Positions 25,449-35,037 of a stretch of 64,000 nucleotides of DNA are shown piece after piece; the first letter of the stretch is position 1, and the number at the start of each line of letters is the position of its first letter. Made by a program: the position numbers and the translations under genes. The stretch lies in assembly GCF_900111565.1 (NCBI RefSeq), contig NZ_FOIK01000001.1:558001-622000 (forward strand), given 5' to 3'. The DNA is from Paenibacillus sp. NFR01 (GTDB lineage: Bacteria; Bacillota; Bacilli; Paenibacillales; Paenibacillaceae). The notes under the pieces are model-generated. The model was not told where the DNA came from. It ran no database searches and saw only the letters and a list, made by a program, of their open reading frames with translations.

Positions 25449-26339
25449 ATGGAGCTTCAACAGTTGCACTATTTTCAAACCGTGGCCCGATTGGAGCATA
25501 TGACCCAGGCGGCCGAAGCGCTGAACATTACGCAACCGGCGCTTAGCCGAACCATTGCCCGGCTGGAGGCGGAAGTCGGCGTACCTTTGTTTGACCGCAA
25601 GGGCCGGCAGATTCAGCTGAATGCCTTCGGGCAAATTTTCCTGAGGCATCTGGAACGGTCGTTTCAGGAACTGGAGCAGGCACAGAAGCGGATTAACGAT
25701 CTGGCGGGGCTCGAGAACCGTTCGGTATTGATCGGGACGACCAACGTCAATATTTTTCCAAGTCTGGTCGCCTCGTTCATTGAGCGGTATCCGAATGCCA
25801 GAATACGCCAGTTTCTGCGGACGGACCAGGAGATGGGGCAGCTGCTGGAAGCGGGAGAGATCGACTTATGTATCTCCGCAAGCCCGATTGTCGGGCAAGG
25901 GATCGAGTGGACGCCGTTTTTCAAGGATGAGCTTTTGTTATTAGTGCCTCTGGAGGAACGATTTATGCATCGGAAGGAAATTGCGCTGATCGAGACGGCG
26001 CATGAGAAATTCATCGGCGGCGGGACGAGCAACGAGGCCTCGAATTGGCTGGAGGAACTTTGCCGGGCCGCCGGATTCGCGCCGGATGTCTTTTTCGAGG
26101 GAAGCGATTCCGTGGTCGTTGCGGAGATGGTCAGCCGCGGGCTGGGCATCTCGTTTATCCCCAAATATCTGTGGACCCGATTTTCGGAAGTGCTGCAGAA
26201 AGCGCTGCATGTGCTGCGGATTACCGATCCGGACTGCACCATTACGACCGGCATATCGCGAATGAAGGACCGTTATCTACCGGCCACCGCTCAAGCCTTT
26301 TACGATTTTATCCTGAGAAAAGACTGGGAACCGCAATAA
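25449..26339 (+). CDS. LysR-family transcriptional regulator
   Basis: A 296-residue LysR-type regulator. The N-terminal winged helix-turn-helix is clear: LHYFQTVARLEHMTQAAEAL, then ITQPALSRTIARLEAEVG. A linker helix and a periplasmic-binding-protein-like effector domain (about 90-290) follow. The ATG has GAGAGGTGA upstream. It is divergent from yhgE with a palindrome in between, so it is likely the regulator of that gene and of itself. The effector is unknown. Confidence 0.92.
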   Translation: MELQQLHYFQTVARLEHMTQAAEALNITQPALSRTIARLEAEVGVPLFDRKGRQIQLNAFGQIFLRHLERSFQELEQAQKRINDLAGLENRSVLIGTTNVNIFPSLVASFIERYPNARIRQFLRTDQEMGQLLEAGEIDLCISASPIVGQGIEWTPFFKDELLLLVPLEERFMHRKEIALIETAHEKFIGGGTSNEASNWLEELCRAAGFAPDVFFEGSDSVVVAEMVSRGLGISFIPKYLWTRFSEVLQKALHVLRITDPDCTITTGISRMKDRYLPATAQAFYDFILRKDWEPQ

Positions 26340-26341
26340 CT

Positions 26342-26387
26342 AAAGCCGCCCCATCCCTGAAGCCGGGATACGGGCGGTTTTATTTTT
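26342..26387 (+). terminator. Rho-independent terminator of the LysR gene
   Basis: AAGCCGCCC and ATCCC pair with GGGAT and GGGCGGTTT, followed by a T-rich tract. Confidence 0.8.
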
Positions 26388-26491
26388 CGCCAGCCGCAAA
26401 TCCCTTGTCCCGCTTCATAATGTTTTAATAAATGGATGTTACGATCAATGGAGAGTCAAGCGGACTTGAGACGCGGCGGGAGGTAAGTTCA

Positions 26492-27715
26492 TTGAAGGTT
26501 TTAATCACGACGGATACGTATTCGCCAATGGTTAACGGAGTGGTCACCTCGGTCAAAAATCTGTACAAGGAACTAAAGGCGGAAGGGCATGATGTCCGCA
26601 TCCTGACCTTATCGCACTCGAAATACGATGTCGTGAAAGACGACGTCTATTATGTAAAATCCATACCTGTCGGCATCTATCCCGATGCCCGGTGCAAGCT
26701 GCCCCTGTTCAACAAGCTGATCCATGCCATCCTGGAATGGCGGCCGGATATCATCCACTCCCAGACCGAATTCTCCATGATGCTTGTCTCCAAACAACTG
26801 GCCCATAAGCTGAAAATCCCGCTCATACATACGTATCACACCTTATACGAGAACTACCTGGGTTATTTTCTGGGCGGCAGGGTCGTTACCGTCAATCTGT
26901 CGGCCAGGATTACAAGACGAATGCTGAACCGTGTGGAAGGCGTCATCGCCGCAACGGATAAAACCCGAAGCAAGCTGCTCAGCTACGGAATTCAGACGCC
27001 GATCTTCGAAGTCCCGACAGGCATCGAGCTGCATAAATTTCAGCAATCTTTTTCAGACGATCAGAAGCGGCAGCTTAAACAGAAACTGGGCTTAACGGAC
27101 CAAGACCGGATTATCGCATACGTGGGGCGAATTGCCTTGGAGAAAAATATCGGCGAGATCGTCGCTTTTCTGCCCAGACTTCTCGGGGCAATGCCTGACG
27201 TGAAGCTGCTGATCGTTGGCGGCGGGCCTTATCTGGATACGCTCAAGGAACAGGTCGGCCAGCTCGGTATCACGGACCGGGTGGTTTTTACCGGAATGGT
27301 CCGCCCGGACGAAGTGCACCAATATTACAAAATGGCCGACCTCTTCGTGAATGCATCCACCAGCGAGACGCAAGGACTGACCTATGTAGAAGCGCTGGCT
27401 TGCGGCTGTCCGGTGGTCTGCCGGTACGATCCCTGTATCGACGGGGTCATAGAGCAAGGAATAAACGGCTTCGCCTACATCAATCGGGAGGAGTTCACGG
27501 CATTCTGCTCCGGAATTTTGGCCGATGCCGGGCTTAGGGGACAGCTAAGCCGAAATGCGCTATATAAGGCGGAGTTGTTTTCAAGCCGTGTTTTTGCGAA
27601 AAAAGTTATGGAGCGCTATGTCAGCCTGGTCATGGCTTATCGGGAGCGTGAGATTCCGGCGGCGGCGAAGGCTGTGTTTACGAGGAGATTGCTCTTCAAA
27701 CGGCAGAAACTATAA
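26492..27715 (+). CDS. Family 4 glycosyltransferase (diacylglycerol glucosyltransferase-like)
   Basis: A GT-B-fold glycosyltransferase of 408 codons including the stop. The N-terminal domain starts KVLITTDTYSPMVNGVVTSV, and HTYHTLYENY follows near 115. The C-terminal GT4 domain has YVGRIALEKNI, GGGPYLDTLKE and the nucleotide-sugar-binding EX7E region around SETQGLTYVEALACG. This layout is that of enzymes adding glucose to diacylglycerol or polyprenyl carriers for glycolipid or teichoic-acid anchor synthesis. The TTG at 26492 is preferred over the ATG at 26432 because GGGAGGT precedes it and the first strand then starts at once. No operon partner is visible. Confidence 0.85.
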   Translation: MKVLITTDTYSPMVNGVVTSVKNLYKELKAEGHDVRILTLSHSKYDVVKDDVYYVKSIPVGIYPDARCKLPLFNKLIHAILEWRPDIIHSQTEFSMMLVSKQLAHKLKIPLIHTYHTLYENYLGYFLGGRVVTVNLSARITRRMLNRVEGVIAATDKTRSKLLSYGIQTPIFEVPTGIELHKFQQSFSDDQKRQLKQKLGLTDQDRIIAYVGRIALEKNIGEIVAFLPRLLGAMPDVKLLIVGGGPYLDTLKEQVGQLGITDRVVFTGMVRPDEVHQYYKMADLFVNASTSETQGLTYVEALACGCPVVCRYDPCIDGVIEQGINGFAYINREEFTAFCSGILADAGLRGQLSRNALYKAELFSSRVFAKKVMERYVSLVMAYREREIPAAAKAVFTRRLLFKRQKL

Positions 27716-27726
27716 GCGCTGATAGC

Positions 27727-27768
27727 AGACGGTTTTCGGGGATTGTGTGTCCCGCACCGTCTTTTTTT
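27727..27768 (+). terminator. Rho-independent terminator
   Basis: AGACGGT pairs with ACCGTCT, with GGG/CCC inside, followed by TTTTTT. Confidence 0.8.
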
Positions 27769-27779
27769 ATGAGTTGGAT

Positions 27780-27793
27780 GGAAAGCGTTTACA
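27780..27793 (+). promoter_or_regulatory. cre (CcpA) site before the second importer
   Basis: GGAAAGCGTTTACA matches 13 of 14 positions of the cre consensus and lies about 100 bases before the first permease start. Catabolite control of this operon is likely. Confidence 0.65.
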
Positions 27794-27890
27794 TAGAACA
27801 TCGAATCAAAACGATCAAAATCTAATCGTTGTTGCCTACCCCACTCTCCCGTTCAAAAGTAGAATGAGAGCATAGACAAGGAGGGGTCAT

Positions 27891-28784
27891 ATGCTCGCAA
27901 GGATGCTGAAATACCGCTGGCAATACGTCATGATTGCCCCGGCGGCGGTGCTGCTGTTGCTGTTCAACTATATCCCGATGGCGGGAATTCAAATCGCCTT
28001 CAAAAATTTTGCGATTGGCTCCTCGATCTGGAGCAGCGGCTGGATCGGATGGGATAATTTTGCCTTCATCCATGACGCGCAGTTCTGGAAGGTCGTCAAG
28101 AACACGCTGTACATCTCCGTATTGAAATTTTTGTTCGGCTTCCCGCTGCCGATCATGCTGGCGCTGATGATCAACGAGCTGAAAAATGCGGGGTTCAAGC
28201 GTTTCGTCCAGTCGGTCAGCTATTTGCCGCACTTCTTTTCCTGGATTGTGGTGGCGTACATTCTGCAATCCTTCCTGACGCTGGACGGCGGGTTAGTAAA
28301 TGATCTGATCGGGAAGGTGGGCGGAGACCCGGTCTTTTTCCTTGGTTCGACGGAATGGTTCCGTCCGATGATCGTTTCGAGCGGGCTGTGGAAGGAAGTA
28401 GGCTGGAATACCATTCTGTACCTGGCGGCCATCACGACGATCGACCCGCAGCTCTATGAAGCGGCCAAGGTCGAAGGCGCCGGAAAACTTGCCCAGATCC
28501 GCCATATTACGCTGCCAGGTATTCTTCCGACCATCTCCATTGTGCTGATCCTGAGCATTCCGAGCCTGATTCAGGTAGGGATGGATCAGATCTATCCACT
28601 GATGAACTCCGCGAATCAGGAAGTCGCCGACGTCCTCGATACGTATGTGCTGCGCAACGGACTGCAGCAGGGATATTTCGGCATGGCGACCGCCGTGGGC
28701 CTCGTATCCTCGGTCATCAGTCTCTTTCTCGTCCTGTCCACGAACGCAATGTCCAAAAAAATCAACGGAGAGGGGCTTTGGTAA
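27891..28784 (+). CDS. ABC sugar permease, LplB type
   Basis: A permease of 297 residues with six transmembrane helices. The start YRWQYVMIAPAAVLLLLFNY and PMAGIQIAFKNF are typical of the LplB branch, which transports complex plant-oligosaccharides such as rhamnogalacturonan or aldouronate fragments. The EAA loop is YEAAKVEGAGKLAQI...LP. The ATG has AAGGAGGGG before it. The partner permease starts three bases after the stop. It works with the lipoprotein encoded at 29749. Confidence 0.92.
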   Translation: MLARMLKYRWQYVMIAPAAVLLLLFNYIPMAGIQIAFKNFAIGSSIWSSGWIGWDNFAFIHDAQFWKVVKNTLYISVLKFLFGFPLPIMLALMINELKNAGFKRFVQSVSYLPHFFSWIVVAYILQSFLTLDGGLVNDLIGKVGGDPVFFLGSTEWFRPMIVSSGLWKEVGWNTILYLAAITTIDPQLYEAAKVEGAGKLAQIRHITLPGILPTISIVLILSIPSLIQVGMDQIYPLMNSANQEVADVLDTYVLRNGLQQGYFGMATAVGLVSSVISLFLVLSTNAMSKKINGEGLW

Positions 28785-28787
28785 ACC

Positions 28788-29681
28788 ATGAAATCGACTG
28801 CGCTGGAAAAGGCGGGTCAGGGCGTGATCGTGCTCCTGCTGACGCTGCTATGCATAAGCGTTCTCTATCCCTTTCTCTACATGCTGGCCATTTCGCTCAA
28901 TACCGGGGCGGACGCCGCAAAAGGGGGAGTGTACCTCTGGCCGCGCCAGTTCACCTGGATCAACTACGAAATCGTGCTCGGCAATCAGGTGATCCGCCAC
29001 GCCTACCTGATTACGGTTGGCCGTACGGTCATCGGCACATTCGGCGGTCTGGCGGTGACCCTGATGGCGGCTTACGGCTTGTCCTATAAGCAGCTGCCGC
29101 TTCGGAATGGCATCCTGACCTACATCTTGATTACGATGCTATTTAACGGCGGGCTCATCCCTTTCTATATCCAGCTGTTTAAGCTTGGCTTGACGAATAC
29201 GTTCTGGGTGTACGTGATTCCCGGCTTGTTCTCCGTCTGGAACATGTTCGTCATGCAGAAGTTTATCCAGGGGATTCCGGAGGCATTGATCGAATGCGCC
29301 GAACTGGATGGGGCTGGGCCGTTCCGGATCTTGCTCCAGATTATTGTCCCGCTCTCCAAACCGATGCTGGCCGCGCTGGGCCTGTTTACAGCGGTAGGGC
29401 ATTGGAATGACTGGTTCTCCGGTGCTTTCTATGTCAACGACCAGAACCTGATTCCGGTCCAGACGTTCCTGCAGCAGCTGCTGACCGCGCAGGATCTGTC
29501 GGCGGTACTCAGCTCGAACCAGAACCAGGAAGCGCTGGCTCGCAGCTCGATGAACAACATTACCTTGATGTCTGTGAAAATGGCAACGGTAATGATCAGC
29601 GCGCTGCCGATCCTGGCGGTGTATCCGTTCCTGCAAAAGTATTTTGTTAAAGGCGTCATGATCGGTTCGGTCAAGGGTTGA
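28788..29681 (+). CDS. ABC sugar permease, LplC/YtcP type
   Basis: A permease of 297 residues and six helices, the second channel subunit. The EAA loop reads IECAELDGAGPFRIL...VP, and the C-terminus ends in KYFVKGVMIGSVKG, the usual ending of the YtcP/LplC group. It follows the LplB-type gene by three bases. The sugar is not defined by sequence. Confidence 0.92.
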   Translation: MKSTALEKAGQGVIVLLLTLLCISVLYPFLYMLAISLNTGADAAKGGVYLWPRQFTWINYEIVLGNQVIRHAYLITVGRTVIGTFGGLAVTLMAAYGLSYKQLPLRNGILTYILITMLFNGGLIPFYIQLFKLGLTNTFWVYVIPGLFSVWNMFVMQKFIQGIPEALIECAELDGAGPFRILLQIIVPLSKPMLAALGLFTAVGHWNDWFSGAFYVNDQNLIPVQTFLQQLLTAQDLSAVLSSNQNQEALARSSMNNITLMSVKMATVMISALPILAVYPFLQKYFVKGVMIGSVKG

Positions 29682-29748
29682 CGCAGGCGCAGGGTATAAG
29701 CAATCATTCATATACCAATCGACTCGATGAAAAGGGGATGACATTTCA

Positions 29749-31452
29749 GTGAGTATTAGACAAAAAGGGATAAAAAGCGCGGTCGCGCTGACACTGGCGG
29801 CGCTCTTGGGCCTGACGGCCGGCTGCTCCGGCAACGGGAATAACGGCAATGCTGCGACGGGCGGCGACGGTCCGGACAGCCCGCCGGCCGGCTCCGCCGG
29901 AACCGCCAAAACGGCCGAACCGAAGGGATCGTCCAGCTTCAAGCTGTGGCTGGGCTGGACGGCGACGATCAACAACGACAGCCTCGTTCAAGATTACTGG
30001 CGCTCCGAAGAGCCGGGCATCGACGTGAAGCTCGAAGCGACGCAGGGCGATGCAGCCACCGCGCTGAATCTTAAGCTGAATACCGGCGGCTTCGAGGATG
30101 CGGCCATTTTCCAAAGAAGCCAGGTCGTCGACGATGCGATGAAACGCTCCAATCTGATCATGCCGCTGGAGCAGTATTTCAATATGCCGGATCAATATCC
30201 GAGCCTCGCGGCGATCCCGAAGGTATATCTCGATCAGATGAAGGACGCAGACGGCCATATCTGGTCGATCCCTTCCTACTTCGACCTTGACCCTACCGAT
30301 CCGTGGCCGGGCTGGTCTTCCAATGCCTGGTTTATCCGCACCGACATTCTCGAAAAGACGGGCATGACGAAGGCCGATCTTACAACGCTGTCCGGTATCG
30401 AAACGTATCTGGAGAAAGCATCCGCTCTGAAGGACGACTCCGGCAAACCGCTGCTCCCGCTCGGCATTTTGACCGATAAAAACGACGAGAACACCGTGCT
30501 GGCCACCTTCGGCGTCACCGTTGCGTCCGCAGGCGGCGTGACTCCCGTTAAGAAAGTCGGCGACAATTTCGTCTTCATGTACGACGATCCGGGCTTCAAA
30601 GCCGCTTACAAATGGATGAACAGCCTTTATCTCAAAAAGCTGATCGATCCGGAAGCGCTTACCGACAAGGGCGAACGTTATGTCGAGAAAAACAAAAGCG
30701 GCCGCTTTGCAATGAACGTCGGCAGCTTCTGGAACTTTAACCAGTCCCTCTGGGAAGTGCTCGACGGCCCGACCGGCGCCGGCTGGTACTACGAACCGAT
30801 TCCGTTCCCGAAAGTGGACGGTGTAAGCGAGCTGGGGACGACCCAGTTGATCAACCCTTATCCGGCCCATGATACCTATATCAGCAAAAACACGAAAAAT
30901 CTCGACGCCATCCTGAAGTTCTACAACTATACGCTTACGCCGGCGCCGGAGCAAAACATGATCGTAAATGAAGGACCGGCCGGGAAGTATTGGGATTGGA
31001 CCGATCAGCCGTACAGCAAATGGACGTTCATCGATCCGGAATACAAGGAGCTGCGCAACTCGGGCGATGCGGCCAAGAAAGCGCAAGTCACACCTGAACT
31101 GTATATGACTTCGAATTACAGCAATAAATGGTACGCGTGGTGGACCTCGGAGAACGTCCACGTCGGCGGTGCGAAGACCGGCGAATTCTCGCAGGCCATC
31201 GGCAAGATGGGCGCCACACGCGTGGCGGAGGATTATGATATGGTCAAAGCCAAATCCGGCGGCGTCTGGGAGAAGTACGCTCCTGAGCTGGATGCAGTTT
31301 ACAAGGAATATCGCGCCAAGCTGCTGATGGCCGACGGCGATGCGAAATTCGAAAAGGTGTGGAACGACTTTACTTCCGCACTCGAAAAACGCGGCCATTG
31401 GAGCGAACTGAAGCAGGAGTGGACCGAACTGTATCAGGCAACGGCCCAATAA
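29749..31452 (+). CDS. ABC transporter binding lipoprotein, LplA type
   Basis: A solute-binding lipoprotein of 567 residues, the larger size typical of LplA partners of LplBC permeases. The lipobox LTAGC places the lipidated cysteine at residue 26, followed by a Gly/Asn-rich spacer. The mature part is rich in surface aromatics suited to sugar stacking. The start is GTG with GGGG upstream. It is read with the two permeases and is followed by the cognate sensor kinase and regulator genes. A full-length frame on the opposite strand is an effect of codon bias. Confidence 0.9.
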   Translation: MSIRQKGIKSAVALTLAALLGLTAGCSGNGNNGNAATGGDGPDSPPAGSAGTAKTAEPKGSSSFKLWLGWTATINNDSLVQDYWRSEEPGIDVKLEATQGDAATALNLKLNTGGFEDAAIFQRSQVVDDAMKRSNLIMPLEQYFNMPDQYPSLAAIPKVYLDQMKDADGHIWSIPSYFDLDPTDPWPGWSSNAWFIRTDILEKTGMTKADLTTLSGIETYLEKASALKDDSGKPLLPLGILTDKNDENTVLATFGVTVASAGGVTPVKKVGDNFVFMYDDPGFKAAYKWMNSLYLKKLIDPEALTDKGERYVEKNKSGRFAMNVGSFWNFNQSLWEVLDGPTGAGWYYEPIPFPKVDGVSELGTTQLINPYPAHDTYISKNTKNLDAILKFYNYTLTPAPEQNMIVNEGPAGKYWDWTDQPYSKWTFIDPEYKELRNSGDAAKKAQVTPELYMTSNYSNKWYAWWTSENVHVGGAKTGEFSQAIGKMGATRVAEDYDMVKAKSGGVWEKYAPELDAVYKEYRAKLLMADGDAKFEKVWNDFTSALEKRGHWSELKQEWTELYQATAQ

Positions 31453-31513
31453 CCCGCGCCAGCAGAGGCTTGTCCGTTTAGGCGGGTACCGTGTAAACTG
31501 ATGTCACCACATG

Positions 31514-31556
31514 AAGCGGAGCAGTCCCGTCAGCGGGGCGGCTCCCTTTCCGGTTT
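31514..31556 (+). terminator. Possible intercistronic hairpin
   Basis: GGAGC and GCTCC arms with TCCC/GGGG inside lie between the binding-protein and kinase genes. The T tract is poor (CTTTCC), so termination would be partial. Confidence 0.4.
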
Positions 31557-31589
31557 CAACCCATGCGAATTTCAGGAGGAAGATGGGAA

Positions 31590-33380
31590 ATGCACATGCG
31601 GCGCTGGCTTGAGAGAATGATTCTGCGCATGACCCGGACGATGAACCTTCGCCGGAAAATCGTCGCTTTTTATGGCCTGGTCGTCTTTATTCCCACGGTC
31701 ATTCTGGGGATTGGCGCAGGGTATCTGGCGCTGCAGAATGTCAGGTCTAATTACATGCTGACCATTAACGAAGCCGTGCGTCAAACGGCGCAAAGCGTCG
31801 ACTTCCGGAAACAGAGCTACGATCTGCTGGTCAACCGGACGGGTACGGACGGCGAGCTGATTTCGCGCTTGTCCCGCACGTACGAGAATTGGGAAGATCA
31901 ACTGGCTTCCGTAAACTATGTTGACCGGTCTTTTCAGGTCATGAGCCGTTATTTGACGGGGATCGAGAACTTCCGGATTTACCACAGCAATGCGACGCTG
32001 CTGGAAGACGGCGGCTTGTTGTGGAAGCCGGGAGACCGCCCGCTGCCTGGCGGCGACGAGGAGACCTGGTATGACAATGTGATGGCATCGCCGTTCGCAC
32101 TGCAGTGGTCCGACGTTACCGGAGAGCATGCCAAGCTGATCGTTTCGCGGAAAATCATGAATACCGGCGGTTATGTATTCGGGGCCATTTATATGCTGCT
32201 GGATTATGACAGCGTCTTCGGTGAATTGATGGATCATCCCTTCAGCGGCGAAGGCAGCTTATTTCTGCTGGATGAGCATAACCGCGTAGTCGCCGCCTCC
32301 GACCGGGCGATGATCGGCCGGCCGGTCGCGGCAACGGTTCTGGCGAAGCTTGGAATCGGAAACGGTGATACGGATACGGTTACTGGCGACGGCGAATACT
32401 TCGCCGTGCGGCAGCTGAACGGCGCCTGGAAAATCGCCGCGCTGGTACAGATGCACAAAATGGAGCAGCAGTCGGCCACCACCGTATACAGCATTGTGGC
32501 GATCACAGTCTTTTTTCTGTTTATGTCGATGTTCCTAGTCATGATCGTGCTGAAGAACGTGGTCCTGCGCATCCGCAAGCTGGGCAACCGGATGAGCGAT
32601 ATCGCCGAAGGCGATTTCAATGTCTTGCTGCAGAGTCGCAGCCGGGACGAGGTCGGCGACCTGGAGGTTATGTTCAACCAGATGGCGGGCAGGCTGGGCA
32701 GCCTGATCGAACTGCTGAGCAGCGCCAAATTAAAAGAAAAGGAATCTGCCTTTCAGGCGCTGCAGGCGCAAATCAATCCGCATTTTATTTATAATTCGCT
32801 CAGCTTGCTGCAGTGGCGGGCTCTTGATCAGGGCGATCGGGTTCAGGTGGAGGCGATCGAAGCACTGACGACCTTTTACCGGCTGGCGCTTGACAATACG
32901 TCCAATATCACGCTGATCCGCAGCGAAATCGAACATGTGCGGGCGTATCTGGACATTCAGCAGCTGCGTTATCCGGACCGCGTGCGGGTTGCATGGGATA
33001 TCGATGAGTCGGTATGGGAACTGTATTCGATTAAAATGATTTTGCAGCCGATCGTAGAAAATGCCTATATTCACGGGCGTATCTTTACCGTTGCCGAAGC
33101 GTGCATATCCATTTCGATCCGGCGGGAGGGCCCGGTGATCCGTTTTGTGGTGGAGGACAACGGCACAGGCATTGATCCGGACACGCTGGTACTGATCCGC
33201 AGAGGCGAAAAAGCCGGCAAAGGCAACGGTTTCGGACTGATGAACATCAAGGAACGACTGGCTTTATACTTCGGCGAGGCTGGCAAGCTTTGGATCGACG
33301 GCGGACTTGAGCAGGGTACCGTTGTCGTGATCGAGCTGCCCGCCTGCACAGAGAAGCCGGAGCTTTACCGGGAGGGATGA
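31590..33380 (+). CDS. YesM-type sensor histidine kinase
   Basis: A membrane sensor kinase of 596 residues. One helix near 25-45 and another near 310-330 bracket an extracytoplasmic dCache-like sensor; a HAMP domain follows. The His_kinase domain has QAQINPHFIYNSLSLLQW with the phosphoacceptor histidine. The ATPase domain has VEDNGTGIDP and GNGFGLMNIKERL. YesM/YesN-type pairs next to LplABC importers sense oligosaccharides outside the cell, often with the binding protein. The ATG at 31590 is used because AGGAGG lies ten bases upstream. The stop overlaps the regulator gene as ATGA. Confidence 0.92.
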   Translation: MHMRRWLERMILRMTRTMNLRRKIVAFYGLVVFIPTVILGIGAGYLALQNVRSNYMLTINEAVRQTAQSVDFRKQSYDLLVNRTGTDGELISRLSRTYENWEDQLASVNYVDRSFQVMSRYLTGIENFRIYHSNATLLEDGGLLWKPGDRPLPGGDEETWYDNVMASPFALQWSDVTGEHAKLIVSRKIMNTGGYVFGAIYMLLDYDSVFGELMDHPFSGEGSLFLLDEHNRVVAASDRAMIGRPVAATVLAKLGIGNGDTDTVTGDGEYFAVRQLNGAWKIAALVQMHKMEQQSATTVYSIVAITVFFLFMSMFLVMIVLKNVVLRIRKLGNRMSDIAEGDFNVLLQSRSRDEVGDLEVMFNQMAGRLGSLIELLSSAKLKEKESAFQALQAQINPHFIYNSLSLLQWRALDQGDRVQVEAIEALTTFYRLALDNTSNITLIRSEIEHVRAYLDIQQLRYPDRVRVAWDIDESVWELYSIKMILQPIVENAYIHGRIFTVAEACISISIRREGPVIRFVVEDNGTGIDPDTLVLIRRGEKAGKGNGFGLMNIKERLALYFGEAGKLWIDGGLEQGTVVVIELPACTEKPELYREG

Positions 33381-34981
33381 ACATGATGCTGCAAGCGCTT
33401 ATTGTGGATGATGAGCCTTCGCATATCCAAGGTCTGATCCGGCATATCCCTTGGGGGAATTTAGGTTACGCTTTTCCGCTCACTGCGGAATCGGGCGAAG
33501 CAGCGCTGCCGATATTTCACAGTCACCGGATCGATGTCCTGATTACGGACATAACGATGCCGGGCATGAGCGGCATTGAACTCGCCGCCGCAGCCAAGGC
33601 CACGAGGCCGGAGCTGCAAATTCTGATTATCAGCGGCTACAACGAATTTGAGTTTGCCCAGGATGCCATCGAAGTCGGGGCGCATGGCTACGTGCTGAAG
33701 CCGCTTAGGCTGAGCGAAATCGAACGGAAGCTTGCTTCGTTCCGGGAGTCGCTGGAGAACATCCGGCAGATTCACGAACAGACCCGGCAGCTGCAAGCCA
33801 TGGTGTCGGACAGCCGGGAATTGCTGAAGGAGTCTTTTGTGCACGACTTGCTGGAAGAAGAAACGCTGGGGGCGGAAATACTTGCTTCCTGGGAGCATCT
33901 GCTGGAGCTTCCGGCAATCACTCATGGCATATTGGTGGCTGCGGTGTTCCTCGACGACGGAACGATCCCGGGAAAAGACGCCCGGAGCAAGCTGATGCTG
34001 AATGCCGCTCTACTGCAATCCTGCGCGGTATCCCTGCAGAATCTCGGGTACGTCCTCACCGCGGCAGTGAAGCCGGACGGCGTTGCCGCTGTGCTCATCA
34101 ATCCATCCTCGGATGAACGGGCGCAGCTTGATAAACGGATGGCTTTTGTGCAAGAGTACATGAACCAAACGTATCAGGTATCGGTGACATCCGGCATCGG
34201 GAGGGAAGGTCAGGCGTGGAATGAAGCCGGCAGGCTCTACCGGGAGCTGAAATATACGATCGCTGAGGCGCGCCGGAGCGAACAGGGCCAACGGGTGCAT
34301 GTCGGCCAAATGGAACGGAAAGCATACGAGGACTTGAGGGAGCGGGAGATTCTCCTGCCGAATCTGCTGGCGCTCGCAGACAGCGAGGAACCGGCGCGGC
34401 TGATCGAAGCGGTAGGCCAGGCGTTTGAACAGATGGGAGCCAAAGCTCATTCTTTTAGCTATATTCAGTCCTTCAGCATCAGCCTGCTCAGCGAGCTTAG
34501 CCGCAAGCTGTGGAATGATGTGGAGGCGGTGACCTATCTCAGCAGCCGCGTACTGCACCGCCTGATGGAATGCAAAACGGTAGCGGAGCTGAAAAGTGTT
34601 GAGCTTGAATATATTCAGTCGGCGTTTATGCTGGTGCGCAAGGAGCGTACCCTGCAGCAGCATCACCTGATAAACCGCATCGCCTCCTGCATAGAGGAGC
34701 AAATGCCGGAAAGCCTGACGGTCAAGCAGCTCGCCGACCGGTTTCATGTAAGCGCGGGGCACTTAAGCGTGTTGTTCAAGAAAGAAACCGGCCAGACGAT
34801 TTCCGACTTCGTCAAAGCCATGCGCATGAAAAAAGCGAAGGAGCTGCTCCAGGACCCGACAATCAAGGTATACGAGGTATCCGAGCGCGTCGGTTTTCAG
34901 ACTCCCGCTTATTTCACCTACCAGTTCAAGAAAAACGAAGGCTGCACGCCGCAGGAATACCGCGACCGGTATTACCGGTGA
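33377..34981 (+). CDS. YesN-type response regulator with AraC DNA-binding domain
   Basis: A 534-residue response regulator. The receiver domain has LIVDDEP, the phosphoacceptor Asp58 in LITDITMPGMSG and the Lys in YVLKPL. A long linker region of unclear fold follows (about 140-420). The C-terminal AraC-type pair of helix-turn-helix motifs includes VKQLADRFHVSAGHLSVLFK and VYEVSERVGFQTPAYFTYQFK. The first ATG overlaps the kinase stop, but the GGGAGGG sits right against it, so the ATG at 33383 may be the true start. It should activate the importer operon upstream. Confidence 0.92.
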   Translation: MNMMLQALIVDDEPSHIQGLIRHIPWGNLGYAFPLTAESGEAALPIFHSHRIDVLITDITMPGMSGIELAAAAKATRPELQILIISGYNEFEFAQDAIEVGAHGYVLKPLRLSEIERKLASFRESLENIRQIHEQTRQLQAMVSDSRELLKESFVHDLLEEETLGAEILASWEHLLELPAITHGILVAAVFLDDGTIPGKDARSKLMLNAALLQSCAVSLQNLGYVLTAAVKPDGVAAVLINPSSDERAQLDKRMAFVQEYMNQTYQVSVTSGIGREGQAWNEAGRLYRELKYTIAEARRSEQGQRVHVGQMERKAYEDLREREILLPNLLALADSEEPARLIEAVGQAFEQMGAKAHSFSYIQSFSISLLSELSRKLWNDVEAVTYLSSRVLHRLMECKTVAELKSVELEYIQSAFMLVRKERTLQQHHLINRIASCIEEQMPESLTVKQLADRFHVSAGHLSVLFKKETGQTISDFVKAMRMKKAKELLQDPTIKVYEVSERVGFQTPAYFTYQFKKNEGCTPQEYRDRYYR

Positions 34982-35037
34982 ACAGGTTGCTGTTGACTCG
35001 GGCGAAGAATAAATGATGCAAGCAAAGGAGCATTAAA

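Noticed and set aside
29746-31449. A 567-codon open frame exactly antisense to the binding-protein gene
   Set aside because: It mirrors the lipoprotein gene codon by codon; the sense frame has a lipobox, ribosome site and operon context. High GC at third positions keeps the opposite frame open.
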